Assembly (NCBI RefSeq): GCF_022811525.1
Contig: NZ_CP063982.1
Span: 1,922,001 to 1,986,000, forward strand
Reading direction: 5' to 3'
Source of the DNA: Orrella daihaiensis
Lineage (GTDB): Bacteria; Pseudomonadota; Gammaproteobacteria; Burkholderiales; Burkholderiaceae_B
DNA length: 64,000 bases
Shown in pieces: positions 1 through 9,677 of the stretch; positions within the stretch are counted from its first letter, which is position 1; every line of letters starts with the position of its first letter. Under the pieces are notes generated by a model. That model worked only from the letters and a program-made list of their open reading frames with translations. It was not told the DNA's origin and made no database searches. The translations under genes were made by a program, and so were the position numbers.

Positions 1-1199
1 GCTTGACGCTCAGCACTAAAAGCTGCTGCGATCGATAACGGTGCCATGTTCAAACGCACCCCACCCGCAGTCGTCTCAAGCCAATAAACGCGCTCCGAGT
101 CAAGTCGATCAGATTGACACGCCTGAATCCAATCGGCTAGCCGCTCTGATAGGCTTTCGGCCGTTCTAGCTAAGGCAGCCAAATCCAGATGGCGTTCAGC
201 ATTGGAGTCCAGAGCTTGTTGCAGCAAAGTTAATGCATCAGCAACCTGACGCATCAGGTCCAAGGCCTCTTGCTGTTCGATGAGATCCTGAGGGACGGCA
301 CGCCGATTCGCGCGCTGCTGCACCCAATCGAGACCAAGTCGCCAGTCTTTGACAAGCTGCGCCAAGCCGCTGGCCAACTCACTCCAACGCACCACCTCGC
401 GCGCATGGGCAAGGCCCACAGCCTCAGACTGCTTGGCCAGATCGAGCAACTGGGCAGTAGATAGCATTTGACCTAAAAAACGTGTGGCTACCGCCGGCAG
501 TTGATGTGCCTCGTCAAATACCACCACGTCAGCCTGCGGCAAAAGGTCTGAAATCCCCTGTTCGCGTAGCGCCGCATCCGCCATATAAAGTGCATGATTG
601 ATTACCACCAAGTCAGCCTCCTGCGCTTGCCGACGGGCTTTATACACAAAGCACTCATGTACATTCGGACAGTCTTGCGCCAGACAGTTCTCGCGCGTGG
701 AAGTAACACGATTCCAGATATCGGCATCTTCTGGCACAGATGCCAATTCACTCCTGTCTCCAGTTTTAGAGGTCTGCGCAAACTGTTTGATTTGACGCAA
801 CCAAATCACTTCCCCACGTGACACTAAAGCTTGAGGGTCATCCTGCAGACGCTGCAAATAATAATGACAGACATAGTTTGCACGGCCTTTGAGCATGGCA
901 ATACCCAGGGGCACTTCAAGCACGTCCCGCACAGTCGGCAAGTCTTTCTGAAACAGCTGATCCTGTAATGTTCTGGTGCCAGTCGAGACCAACACCTTGG
1001 CGCCTGACAGCACAGCAGGGACTAGATAAGCCCAAGTCTTACCAATACCTGTTCCAGCCTCTGCCACCAAAACACCGCGCTTATCAATCACGGACTCGAT
1101 CGCCTGCGCTAACGCCACTTGACCGGTGCGCTCACGGTAATTTGGCAGGTGACGAGCGAATGCGCCCCCGCTGCCAAACACATCAGCCAAAGCGCTCAA
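1..1199 (-). CDS. ATP-dependent DNA helicase, DinG/YoaA (XPD-like) family, 3' part outside window
   Basis: Superfamily 2 5'-3' DNA helicase that probably unwinds repair or R-loop/replication intermediates in the cytoplasm. About 399 codons are open on the minus strand without a stop up to the left edge, so the C-terminal half is missing. Visible are Walker A AGTGIGKT near residue 50, the DEAH box VVVFDEAHQLPA, and cysteines in NYVCHYY and CLAQDCPNVHEC that fit the 4Fe-4S cluster of XPD-like helicases. The likely start is TTG at 1199, overlapping the trpS TGA (TTGA), which suggests translational coupling. GTG at 1181 is an alternative start. Family assignment is firm; DinG versus YoaA is not decided. 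Confidence 0.85.
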   Translation of the reverse strand, partial: MSALADVFGSGGAFARHLPNYRERTGQVALAQAIESVIDKRGVLVAEAGTGIGKTWAYLVPAVLSGAKVLVSTGTRTLQDQLFQKDLPTVRDVLEVPLGIAMLKGRANYVCHYYLQRLQDDPQALVSRGEVIWLRQIKQFAQTSKTGDRSELASVPEDADIWNRVTSTRENCLAQDCPNVHECFVYKARRQAQEADLVVINHALYMADAALREQGISDLLPQADVVVFDEAHQLPAVATRFLGQMLSTAQLLDLAKQSEAVGLAHAREVVRWSELASGLAQLVKDWRLGLDWVQQRANRRAVPQDLIEQQEALDLMRQVADALTLLQQALDSNAERHLDLAALARTAESLSERLADWIQACQSDRLDSERVYWLETTAGGVRLNMAPLSIAAAFSAERQ

Positions 1200-2548
1200 T
1201 CGCCTAATTCCTGCAAGGCTGAGTTGATCTTTTGCATGCGCTGCGTCAGTTCCTGCGACGTTAGTCCAACTTCAGCAATTGCCACGGTTTGTCCCTGCAG
1301 CACCAATTGATAGCCATCTGTCTCATGCGCCACCACGCTGATCTCAGATGGATGAGACTTGATTTTGCCGATTAGCATGCCGGCTTCTTTGGGATCGCTC
1401 TGCGGCAACGACACGAATAAAGTCTGGCCCGAACTATCAAGCAAGCGAAACCTAAATTGACCGGCCTCGTCTTTGAACTGCACTAGCTTGGGTATCTTGC
1501 GTTTGGATTTTCCCTCTTTGCCCGCTGAGCCAAAAGCGCCTTTGCCAAGTCCGACAGCGGCACGCAACTGCTCCATAAACGGTGTGGCGATCGCACGTGC
1601 TTTATTCGCACCAGCAAGCAAAATATCCTCAATATCATCGGGCTTAGCCATCAGCATCTCGTACTGATCACGCATAGGTGCTATCTGCGACTCGATTACC
1701 TGAATCAATTGAGTTTTAGCTTCACCCCACCCAAGCCCATCTTGCAACGCCTTGATATAGTCCTGTGTTTGCGATGGGGTAGCAAATGCCTGATAGATCG
1801 GCAGAAGATTGGAAGTGAATGGATCCTTCGGTTGCCCCGGCTCAAGCGAGTCAGTCACAATACGTGCCACGGCACCCTTGATCGCTTTGGCCCCCCCCTC
1901 AAACAGTGGGATGGTGTTGTTATAACTTTTAGACATTTTGCGGCCATCAAGGCCTGTTAGTGTCGCCACCTCATCATCGACCACAGCCTCTGGCAGGACA
2001 AACCAGGGTCGGCCCTCTCCATACAAGTGGTTAAAGCGCGCAGCAATGTCTCGGGCCATCTCCAAGTGCTGCACTTGATCGCGACCAACTGGCACCTTGT
2101 GCGCGTTAAACATGAGGATGTCAGCAGCCATCAGAATAGGATAAGAGAATAATCCCATCGTCACGCCATCGTCTTCCTCTTCACCTTTGTCACGATTGGC
2201 ATCAACCGCAGCCTTATATGCATGAGCCCGATTCATGAGACCCTTGCCCGTGACACAAGTCAGCATCCAGGACAACTCGGGAATCTCTGGGATATCCGAC
2301 TGACGATAAAAATGCGTGTGCTCAGGGTCAAGGCCAGCCGCTAGCCAGGTAGCAGCAATTTCTAACCGAGAGCGAGCAATCCGCGCAGGATCCTCACATT
2401 TGATAAGCGCGTGATAGTCAGCCAGAAAAAAGAACGCGTCTACCGTCGGATCCTCAGCCGATCGAACTGCCGGCCGAATAGCGCCGACGTAGTTTCCTAA
2501 ATGAGGTGTACCAGTGGTTGTAATGCCAGTAAGGACTCTGGTGTTCAT
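1196..2548 (-). CDS. trpS: Tryptophanyl-tRNA synthetase
   Basis: Charges tRNA-Trp with tryptophan in the cytoplasm (class Ic aminoacyl-tRNA synthetase). The 450-residue product has the HIGH-type motif TPHLGNY at residues 14-20 and a perfect KMSKS at 204-208. It is longer than the roughly 330-residue E. coli enzyme. The extra length lies after the catalytic core, around residues 330-410, with a basic stretch GKEGKSKRKIPK followed by a probable extra domain. It lies 14 bp downstream of zapE on the same strand and its stop overlaps the helicase start, so the three may be cotranscribed. Confidence 0.96.
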   Translation of the reverse strand: MNTRVLTGITTTGTPHLGNYVGAIRPAVRSAEDPTVDAFFFLADYHALIKCEDPARIARSRLEIAATWLAAGLDPEHTHFYRQSDIPEIPELSWMLTCVTGKGLMNRAHAYKAAVDANRDKGEEEDDGVTMGLFSYPILMAADILMFNAHKVPVGRDQVQHLEMARDIAARFNHLYGEGRPWFVLPEAVVDDEVATLTGLDGRKMSKSYNNTIPLFEGGAKAIKGAVARIVTDSLEPGQPKDPFTSNLLPIYQAFATPSQTQDYIKALQDGLGWGEAKTQLIQVIESQIAPMRDQYEMLMAKPDDIEDILLAGANKARAIATPFMEQLRAAVGLGKGAFGSAGKEGKSKRKIPKLVQFKDEAGQFRFRLLDSSGQTLFVSLPQSDPKEAGMLIGKIKSHPSEISVVAHETDGYQLVLQGQTVAIAEVGLTSQELTQRMQKINSALQELGD

Positions 2549-2562
2549 ATGATTTACTAAAA

Positions 2563-3654
2563 CTATAGAGTGACTGTTACTCGGCGCTCGGACTCAAGGT
2601 ACTCGCGTGACTGCATTTCAAGAATACGTGAGACCGTACGATGAAACTCATTGGCCATCGGACCGACAGTGTAAAGCTGCTCAGGCTCGCAGGCAGCTGA
2701 CATGATCAATTTAACCCTATGGTCATAGAAGACATCAATCAACCAGGTGAAGCGCCTGGCCTCCGAAGCTTGGCGAGGACCCATTTGAGGCACACCCGAC
2801 AGAATCACAGCATGAAACCGGTTTGCAAGCTCAAGATAATCATTCTGTGAACGAGGCCCACCACATAATGTTGAGAAGTCAAACCACACCACACTGCCTG
2901 AGCGGGCAATGGCACGGATTTCTCGATGCTCTATCAACAGCACTGGCTCCTGCGGTGACGTATCAGCCAAAGCGTTAAAGGCTGCCTCAAGTGCCTGATG
3001 CGAATTATCATCTAGCGGTGTGTAATAACTCTGGACTTGCTCCAGTGTCCGCCTGCGGTAATCCACACCCGCATCCACGTTCAACACATCCATACGATCA
3101 TAAATGAGCTCAATTGCCGGCAAGATCCGGTCGCGATGCAGACCATCTGGATAGAGCGTTTTAGGCTCATAGTTTGAAGTCATCACAAACGATGTGCCAC
3201 GCTCGAACAGCCCCAGCAAGAGCTTGTATAGAATCATTGCATCAGCTACGTCCGATACATGAAACTCATCAAAACAAATTAGTCGATAGCGCTTAGCGAT
3301 CCGTTTGGCAACTTCATCAAGTGGATCTTGTTGACCTTTGACTTCTTCGAGTTCACGGTGCACTGCACGCATGAACTCATGAAAATGCAACCTCGTCTTA
3401 CGAACGACAGGCACAGTGGCGTAAAAAGCATCCATCAGGAAACTCTTGCCTCGCCCAACCCCTCCCCAGAGATAAACTCCTCGGGGGATCTGCGGGCGCA
3501 CGATCATTTTTTTTAGTGCGTTGGAGCGCTTGGCTCTAAACGCCACCCAATCATCATAGAACCTCTGCAGCCGTTCAATGGCGAGCGCTTGGGCCTGATC
3601 AGCCTGATAACCGCGCTCCGATAGCGCTTGTTCGAAATAGTCAGTAACGTTCAT
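2563..3654 (-). CDS. zapE: Cell division protein ZapE (AFG1-like ATPase)
   Basis: AFG1/ZapE family P-loop ATPase. In E. coli, ZapE associates with the Z-ring and affects FtsZ bundling at late division; the same role is inferred here. The 363-residue product carries Walker A GGVGRGKS at residues 64-71, a Walker B-like LICFDEFHVSD, and the family-typical region SNYEPKTLYPDGLHRDRILPAI (quoted only as a landmark around residues 195-215). It sits between lpdA and trpS. A GC-rich hairpin precedes it, separating it from the odh operon. Confidence 0.93.
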   Translation of the reverse strand: MNVTDYFEQALSERGYQADQAQALAIERLQRFYDDWVAFRAKRSNALKKMIVRPQIPRGVYLWGGVGRGKSFLMDAFYATVPVVRKTRLHFHEFMRAVHRELEEVKGQQDPLDEVAKRIAKRYRLICFDEFHVSDVADAMILYKLLLGLFERGTSFVMTSNYEPKTLYPDGLHRDRILPAIELIYDRMDVLNVDAGVDYRRRTLEQVQSYYTPLDDNSHQALEAAFNALADTSPQEPVLLIEHREIRAIARSGSVVWFDFSTLCGGPRSQNDYLELANRFHAVILSGVPQMGPRQASEARRFTWLIDVFYDHRVKLIMSAACEPEQLYTVGPMANEFHRTVSRILEMQSREYLESERRVTVTL

Positions 3655-3670
3655 ACATCACAAACCAAAT

Positions 3671-3695
3671 GGGCACTGACCAGCGGACAGTGCCC
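3671..3695 (-). terminator. Candidate terminator of the odhA-odhB-lpdA operon
   Basis: An 8-bp perfect inverted repeat (gggcactg/cagtgccc, 9-nt loop) lies 36 bp past the lpdA stop. On the minus strand it is followed by the T-rich ATTTGGTTTG. The stem is strong but the T-tract is interrupted, so termination is probably partial. Confidence 0.45.
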
Positions 3696-3730
3696 AGACA
3701 CTCATCAACCACTTATCGTCACACGCAAGA

Positions 3731-5158
3731 TTAGAAGTTCAAGGCTCGTTTATCGACCGCCAGAGCAGCTTCTTTCATGGCTTCAGATAATGTCGGGTGC
3801 GCATGACAAATACGTGCAATGTCCTCAGCCGCACCACGAAACTCCATAATAGTTACCGCTTCAGCAATCAGCTCAGAGGCAACAGGCCCGATGATATGCA
3901 CACCAAGCACTTCATCCGTTTGAGCATCGGCCAACACTTTAACCATACCGGTTGTGTCACCTAGCGCCCGAGCACGCCCATTGGCCAAAAATGGGAATGA
4001 GCCAGCCTTGTACTTCACGCCATCGGCTTTCAGTTGCTGTTCGGTGCGACCCACCCAGGCAATTTCAGGAGAAGTGTAGATCACCCAAGGAATGGTCTCG
4101 AAATTGACATGACCGTGCTGTCCGGCAATCCGCTCAGCGACGGCAACACCCTCCTCTTCAGCCTTATGGGCAAGCATGGGACCACGCACTACGTCACCTA
4201 CCGCCCAGACGTTAGGCAGATTGGTCTTGCAGTGGTCATCCACCTGAACAAATCCACGCTCGTCGAGTTTTAGACCAACCGTCTCAGCCTGCAGTCCGCC
4301 CGTATAAGGCAGACGACCGATTGAAACGATCAACTTGTCAACCACGAGCTTTTGTTCTTTGCCTTCAGAATCGGTCCAAGGCACTGTGATCTGACGCGCT
4401 GTTTTGGCGATCTCACCAATTTTGACACCGGTGTGAATTTTCAAGCCCTGCTTATCAAAAACCTTAGCCGCTTCTTTGGCAATCGTTTCATCAACTGCCG
4501 CCAAAAACTGTGGCATGGCTTCAAGCACCGTCACTTCAGAACCTAGACGGCGCCAGACGCTGCCCATCTCCAACCCAATAACGCCGGCTCCAATGACACC
4601 AAGACGCTTGGGCACAGCATCAATATTCAAAGCGCCATCGTTAGAAAGTATCTGCTTTTCATCAAACGGCAATCCTGGAAGCTCACGCGCAGAGGAACCG
4701 GTGGCAATCACCACGTGTTTGGCCACCAGATCAGCGTCAGTGGTGCCGCTGACCTTGATCTGATACATACCGTCAGCTTGACCCGCAAATGAGCCCTTGC
4801 CATGAAAAAACTCGACCTTGTTTTTCTTGAACAGATAGAGAATGCCGTCATTATTCTGCTTGACGACTTCATTTTTGCGCCCAAGCATCTTGTCAAGCTT
4901 TAAAGACACGCCTTTGACTTCGATACCGTGATCACCAAAATGGTGGTTCACTTGTTCGAAATGCTCTGAAGACTGCAACAAAGCTTTGGAAGGAATACAA
5001 CCCACGTTGGTGCAAGTGCCACCGGGCGCTGGACCACCTTTACCGTTTTGCCAAGCATCAATACAGGCCACTTTCATACCGAGCTGGGCGGCACGGATAG
5101 CAGCAATATAACCACCGGGACCTGCCCCGATGACAACCAAATCGAACTGTTTAGACAT
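3731..5158 (-). CDS. lpdA: Dihydrolipoyl dehydrogenase (E3) of the 2-oxoglutarate dehydrogenase complex
   Basis: FAD-dependent disulfide oxidoreductase that reoxidises the dihydrolipoyl groups of OdhB and passes electrons to NAD+. The 475-residue product shows the FAD motif GAGPGG at residues 11-16, the redox disulfide CTNVGC (Cys49/Cys54), a second nucleotide-binding glycine motif GAGVIGLEMG, and the C-terminal catalytic HAHPTLSEAM. Residues 37-47 (Gln-Asn-Gly-Lys-Gly-Gly-Pro region) form a short insertion before the redox motif. It is the third gene of odhA-odhB-lpdA, 11 bp after odhB, so it is probably the dedicated E3 of this complex. Confidence 0.96.
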   Translation of the reverse strand: MSKQFDLVVIGAGPGGYIAAIRAAQLGMKVACIDAWQNGKGGPAPGGTCTNVGCIPSKALLQSSEHFEQVNHHFGDHGIEVKGVSLKLDKMLGRKNEVVKQNNDGILYLFKKNKVEFFHGKGSFAGQADGMYQIKVSGTTDADLVAKHVVIATGSSARELPGLPFDEKQILSNDGALNIDAVPKRLGVIGAGVIGLEMGSVWRRLGSEVTVLEAMPQFLAAVDETIAKEAAKVFDKQGLKIHTGVKIGEIAKTARQITVPWTDSEGKEQKLVVDKLIVSIGRLPYTGGLQAETVGLKLDERGFVQVDDHCKTNLPNVWAVGDVVRGPMLAHKAEEEGVAVAERIAGQHGHVNFETIPWVIYTSPEIAWVGRTEQQLKADGVKYKAGSFPFLANGRARALGDTTGMVKVLADAQTDEVLGVHIIGPVASELIAEAVTIMEFRGAAEDIARICHAHPTLSEAMKEAALAVDKRALNF

Positions 5159-5169
5159 TGATCTTCCGT

Positions 5170-6396
5170 TTAGATATCAAGCAACAAGCGCTGCGGATCC
5201 TCAAGAGCTTCCTTCATTGCCACAAGAGACAACACGGCCTCACGACCGTCAATGATGCGGTGATCATAGGAAAGAGCGAGATAATTCATTGGGCGAATCA
5301 CGATTTGGCCATTCTCAACAACCGCCCGCTCTTTAGTGGCGTGAATGCCGAGGATGGCTGACTGCGGTGGATTAATGATGGGTGTAGAGAGCATCGATCC
5401 AAACACGCCGCCGTTGGAAATCGAGAATGTACCGCCTGTCATCTCTTCAATACCCAGTTTGCCATCAGCGGCACGCTTACCGAAATCAGCAATCGTTTTC
5501 TCGATGTCGGCAATGGACAACTGGTCTGCATTACGCAGGATCGGCACCACCAGACCACGCGGGCTACCAACAGCAATACCGATATCGAAATAGCCGTGGT
5601 AGATGATGTCTTTGCCATCAACGGAGGCATTGACTACTGGATAGCGCTTGAGCGCTGCCACAGCTGCTTTTACGAAGAACGACATGAAACCAAGCTTGAC
5701 CCCGTGTTCTTTTTCAAACTTGTCCTTGTAACGATTACGCAAGTCAATCACACCCTGCATATTGACTTCGTTAAAAGTGGTCAAGATGGCATTTTCCTGC
5801 TGTGACTGCAACAGCCGTTCCGCCACGCGAGCACGCAAGCGACTCATTGGAACGCGCTGCTCGGGACGGCCATCCAGAGACGCAGTCATGGCGGGCGCGG
5901 GCGACGCAGATACTGCAGGCTGAGCCGCCATGGCATCAGCTTTTGTCACACGGCCATCACGACCGGACCCTGTCATGCCGTCAGCCGACATGCCTTTTTC
6001 TGCGAGTATCTTGTTTGCGGCAGGAGAAGCAACGCCTGTTGCACCGCCCGCAGCTGGCGCTGCAGCAGGTGGCGGCGCCGCCGCGGGTGCTTCAGTGGCA
6101 GCAGCGGGTGCTTGAGCGGCAGCGGCGGGCTTGGCTGGAGCAGCGCTGGCCTGCGCGGCCGTGTCGATTTTGGCCAGAAGCTCTCCAGATGTCACCGTGC
6201 TGCCATCTGGCTTGACAATCTCAGCCAAGACACCGGATGCTGGCGCCGGCACTTCAAGCACCACTTTGTCAGTCTCAACTTCAATCAAAATTTCATCGGC
6301 TGATACTGCTTCACCGGGTTGTTTTTTCCAGGTCAGCAGGGTCGCTTCCGAGACTGACTCTGACAGTTGGGGTACCACTACCTCTGATATAGACAT
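5170..6396 (-). CDS. odhB: Dihydrolipoyllysine-residue succinyltransferase (E2o)
   Basis: Core acyltransferase of the 2-oxoglutarate dehydrogenase complex, transferring succinyl groups from lipoyl-lysine to CoA. The domain order in 408 residues is: one lipoyl domain (1-75, lipoylated Lys44 in VETDKVV), an Ala/Pro-rich flexible linker (78-118), the E3-binding domain (about 120-160), a second linker, and the catalytic domain (180-408) ending with DHRIIDG (His379, Asp383). A single lipoyl domain and the catalytic motif fit E2o rather than pyruvate E2. The linker codons are strongly GC-rich, which explains the long antisense open frames here. Confidence 0.95.
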   Translation of the reverse strand: MSISEVVVPQLSESVSEATLLTWKKQPGEAVSADEILIEVETDKVVLEVPAPASGVLAEIVKPDGSTVTSGELLAKIDTAAQASAAPAKPAAAAQAPAAATEAPAAAPPPAAAPAAGGATGVASPAANKILAEKGMSADGMTGSGRDGRVTKADAMAAQPAVSASPAPAMTASLDGRPEQRVPMSRLRARVAERLLQSQQENAILTTFNEVNMQGVIDLRNRYKDKFEKEHGVKLGFMSFFVKAAVAALKRYPVVNASVDGKDIIYHGYFDIGIAVGSPRGLVVPILRNADQLSIADIEKTIADFGKRAADGKLGIEEMTGGTFSISNGGVFGSMLSTPIINPPQSAILGIHATKERAVVENGQIVIRPMNYLALSYDHRIIDGREAVLSLVAMKEALEDPQRLLLDI

Positions 6397-6461
6397 GTCT
6401 GATTTCCGTAAATATCAATTCAAAAATAAAGCTGTATCGTCACTTGTAAAAAACAACCCGA

Positions 6462-9329
6462 CTACTTGGTCAACACAAACGACTTGATTCGGCCAAAGGC
6501 TTGTTCAATCAATGCTTTCTGTTGCTCAACGTGCTTAGCCATGTAGCCCACCGCTGGCGATGCTGAAGCCGGACGACCTGCATACGCAAGCTTTTGGCCT
6601 TTGGTGAGATTCTCATACAAATGATGCTCCACATAGAACCAAGGACCTTGGTTTTGAGGCTCATCCTGCACCCAAACCACTTCGGTAGCTTTACTGTATT
6701 TGCGCAGTTCGGCATCGAAAGTCTTGTGCGCAAACGGGTAAAGTTGCTCAACACGCAAAATGGCCACGTTGTTTACATCGCGCTCCGCACGTGCATTCAC
6801 AAGGTCGTAATACACCTTGCCTGAACAGACCAAGACACGCTTGACGTTCGCTGGATCGATCGATTCGTTGACTTCGCCAATAACCGGCTTAAAGCGCGAC
6901 GATGCCAAGTCCTTCAGTGGCGAACCAGCATCCTTATTGCGCAATAGCGACTTCGGTGTCAAGATCACTAGCGGCTTGCGGAATTGCCGGATCATTTGAC
7001 GTCGCAACAAATGAAAGATCTGCGCGGCATTGGTTGGCTGAACGACTTGAATATTGTTGTCTGCACAAAGCTGCAAGAACCGCTCAATGCGGGCCGATGA
7101 ATGCTCTGGACCCTGACCTTCGTATCCATGCGGCAACATCAAAGTCAGACCAGACTGCCGCCCCCATTTGGCCTCACCCGAGACGATGAACTGATCGATG
7201 ACGACTTGGGCACCGTTGACGAAATCACCAAACTGAGCTTCCCAGATGGTCAGCGTATTCGGATCGGCACATGAATAACCGTATTCAAACCCAAGGACTG
7301 CCTCTTCAGACAAAACCGAATCGATAACGGTAAAGGGAGCCTGCCCTTCAACCACGTTTTGTAATGGGATATAGGTTCCGTCGTTCCAGCGGGCTCGTCC
7401 CTGATCGTGCAAGACCGCATGACGGTGCGTAAATGTACCCCGCCCTGAGTCTTGACCAGTAATACGAACAGCGTAGCCCGAAGCAACTAGTGTCGCAAAC
7501 GCCAAATGCTCGCCCATTCCCCAATCGAGATTGAGGTCGCCAGCGGCCATTGCACGTCGGTCGTTGAGCAACTTGTTTACCAAGGGGTGCGGGGTAAAAC
7601 CATCAGGGACCGTGGTGATGCGTTCGCCGATTCGTTTAAGTTCTGCTATTGGCACACCGGTATCGGCCTGATCTGTCCACTTCGCGCCAAGATAAGGCGT
7701 CCAATCGATTGCATACTTGCTCTTGTAGTCGGTCAGGACTGGCTCGATTGTTCGACGACCATCTTCCATGTATTGACGATAGGCCTTCACCATCTCGTCG
7801 CCCTCGCCCTCAGCCAAAACGCCTTGGGTCGTGAGCTTATCGGCGTAAAGTTTGCGTGTGCCCGGATGCTGCCCAATGCGCTTGTACATTAGCGGTTGAG
7901 TCAAGGACGGCGTGTCCTGCTCGTTGTGACCAAGCTTGCGGAAACACACAATGTCTACCACGACGTCGCGGCCGAACGTCATGCGGTAGTCCATCGCCAA
8001 GCGAGTGGCAAACACTACCGCCTCCGGATCATCGCCATTGACGTGAAACACTGGAGCCTCGATCATCTTGACCACATCAGTGCAGTAGATGGTTGAGCCC
8101 TTGTCACGAGGATCCGACGTCGTAAATCCGATTTGATTATTGATCACCAGATGTACAGTACCGCCCGTGCCATAGCCACGGGTCATCGCCAAGTTCAGGG
8201 TTTCCATCACAACACCCTGACCGGCAAACGCCGCATCGCCGTGCACCAATACGCCAAGGACCTGCTTGCCCTGCTCGTCACCTCGGCGCTCCTGACGGGC
8301 GCGCACGCTACCCTCAACCACGGGGTTTACGATTTCCAGATGCGATGGATTGAATGCCAATGACAAGTGCACTGGGCCACCACGGGTTGACAGGTCACTC
8401 GAGAAACCATTGTGATACTTCACATCACCATCGGTGAGCCCGTCGGCGTGTTTGCCCTCGAACTCAGCAAACAAGTCGCCTGGCATTTTGCCCATGATAT
8501 TGACCAGCACATTCAAGCGACCGCGGTGTGCCATGCCCACCACAATTTCTTGGATGCCACATTCACCAGCATGATTCACGAGTTCATCCATGGATGCGAT
8601 GAAACTCTCACCACCTTCCAATGAGAATCGCTTTTGACCAACGTACTTGGTGTGCAAGAAGCGTTCCAAACCCTCGGCTTCAGTTAACTGCTGCAACACA
8701 TTACGCTTGACTTCGTTGGGCAACACCGGTGCGCTGCGTGTGGACTCCAGACGCTCTTGAATCCAGCGCTTAACCACCGGGTCTGAGCAATGCATGAATT
8801 CAGCACCAATTGAACGACAGTAGGTGTCTTTAAGCGCGTGGATGATCTGGCGCAACGTCATCGTGCTGTCGGACGTGAAGTACGTGTTGGTCGCAGAAAA
8901 TTCCTGGTCCATGTCCAGATCAGTGAGCCCGTAAAAGGCAGGGTCGAGCTCTGGAATGTCGTCGCGATCGTGAAGCTTTAGTGGATCAAGATCAGCCCAG
9001 CGCGAACCCAGTGAACGATAGGCCGCAATCAGAGACTGAACATGCAGCTGTTTCGAGGCAACGGTCAGATCTAATTTTTGCGCGCCCATGGACGACGAGC
9101 CCTGACGGGCTCGTTGTGCAAATGTCTCAACAATAGGTGCATGTGGCAAATCACGCGTCTGCATCTGACCATCTGTGGCAGGCAGATTTTGCAACTGGTC
9201 GAAATACGCTCGCCAGTTTTCAGGGACTGCGCTTGGGTTGTTTAAGTAGGATTCGTAGAGTTCTTCTACGTACGGCGCATTACCGCCAAAGAGGTATGAG
9301 TTTTGAAATGATTCAACGTGCGAGGACAT
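6462..9329 (-). CDS. odhA: 2-oxoglutarate dehydrogenase E1 component
   Basis: Thiamine-diphosphate-dependent decarboxylase that starts the 2-oxoglutarate to succinyl-CoA step. The 955-residue product has the usual full length. It opens with the E2-binding peptide region (NSYLFGGNAPYVEELY, residues 10-25) and contains VVGMAHRGRLNVL and the TPP-binding GDAAF and VINNQIGFTTSDPR segments. The pyrimidine-domain segment is GQDSGRGTFTHRHAV. It is the first gene of odhA-odhB-lpdA. No obvious Shine-Dalgarno precedes the ATG, and a small hairpin lies just upstream. Confidence 0.97.
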   Translation of the reverse strand: MSSHVESFQNSYLFGGNAPYVEELYESYLNNPSAVPENWRAYFDQLQNLPATDGQMQTRDLPHAPIVETFAQRARQGSSSMGAQKLDLTVASKQLHVQSLIAAYRSLGSRWADLDPLKLHDRDDIPELDPAFYGLTDLDMDQEFSATNTYFTSDSTMTLRQIIHALKDTYCRSIGAEFMHCSDPVVKRWIQERLESTRSAPVLPNEVKRNVLQQLTEAEGLERFLHTKYVGQKRFSLEGGESFIASMDELVNHAGECGIQEIVVGMAHRGRLNVLVNIMGKMPGDLFAEFEGKHADGLTDGDVKYHNGFSSDLSTRGGPVHLSLAFNPSHLEIVNPVVEGSVRARQERRGDEQGKQVLGVLVHGDAAFAGQGVVMETLNLAMTRGYGTGGTVHLVINNQIGFTTSDPRDKGSTIYCTDVVKMIEAPVFHVNGDDPEAVVFATRLAMDYRMTFGRDVVVDIVCFRKLGHNEQDTPSLTQPLMYKRIGQHPGTRKLYADKLTTQGVLAEGEGDEMVKAYRQYMEDGRRTIEPVLTDYKSKYAIDWTPYLGAKWTDQADTGVPIAELKRIGERITTVPDGFTPHPLVNKLLNDRRAMAAGDLNLDWGMGEHLAFATLVASGYAVRITGQDSGRGTFTHRHAVLHDQGRARWNDGTYIPLQNVVEGQAPFTVIDSVLSEEAVLGFEYGYSCADPNTLTIWEAQFGDFVNGAQVVIDQFIVSGEAKWGRQSGLTLMLPHGYEGQGPEHSSARIERFLQLCADNNIQVVQPTNAAQIFHLLRRQMIRQFRKPLVILTPKSLLRNKDAGSPLKDLASSRFKPVIGEVNESIDPANVKRVLVCSGKVYYDLVNARAERDVNNVAILRVEQLYPFAHKTFDAELRKYSKATEVVWVQDEPQNQGPWFYVEHHLYENLTKGQKLAYAGRPASASPAVGYMAKHVEQQKALIEQAFGRIKSFVLTK

Positions 9330-9677
9330 GGACGCTTCACCTAACCGGGTGCTTCACCCGAAAACGATGCAGGGAACCTTCCGCTTACTCGGCCTAACCG
9401 ATTTGCGGATAGCAGGGCGAAAGGCAGCTTTATAGCCTTGACAGCCATGTGGATAAGTGTACCGCAAGGACCTTGATTGAGCGCATAGACATTGGATATT
9501 TTTTAAAAAAAGAGAAGAATTCGATGCTGCGCTGCGACATCGAAAGTCTCGAACTGCCGCCCAAAAGATCCTCTCAAAACGGTAAGCTTGAACCAAAGAG
9601 CTGGTCTTGTCAGCTTCAATTAAGAACAGGGCTGCTGACCGGACACCGTTTCATCACATCGAAAAAAAGAGCAAACC
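9330..9677. promoter_or_regulatory. Divergent intergenic region between odhA and maeB
   Basis: A 348-bp region without a convincing gene. It must carry the outward promoters of odhA (minus) and maeB (plus), but I could not define hexamers with confidence. On the odhA side, a perfect hairpin (cgggtg-ctt-cacccg, 9346-9360) lies 17-31 nt upstream of the odhA ATG and could influence its translation. A poly-T/poly-A run lies at 9500-9512. Confidence 0.45.

Noticed and set aside
6022..6176. Apparent Ala/Pro-codon repeat
   Set aside because: Short irregular GC-rich codon repeats encoding the flexible E2 linker, not a DNA repeat element.
5802..6487. Open frames opposite the odhB linker region
   Set aside because: They arise from GC-rich Ala/Pro codons of the OdhB lipoyl-domain linker and have no independent support.
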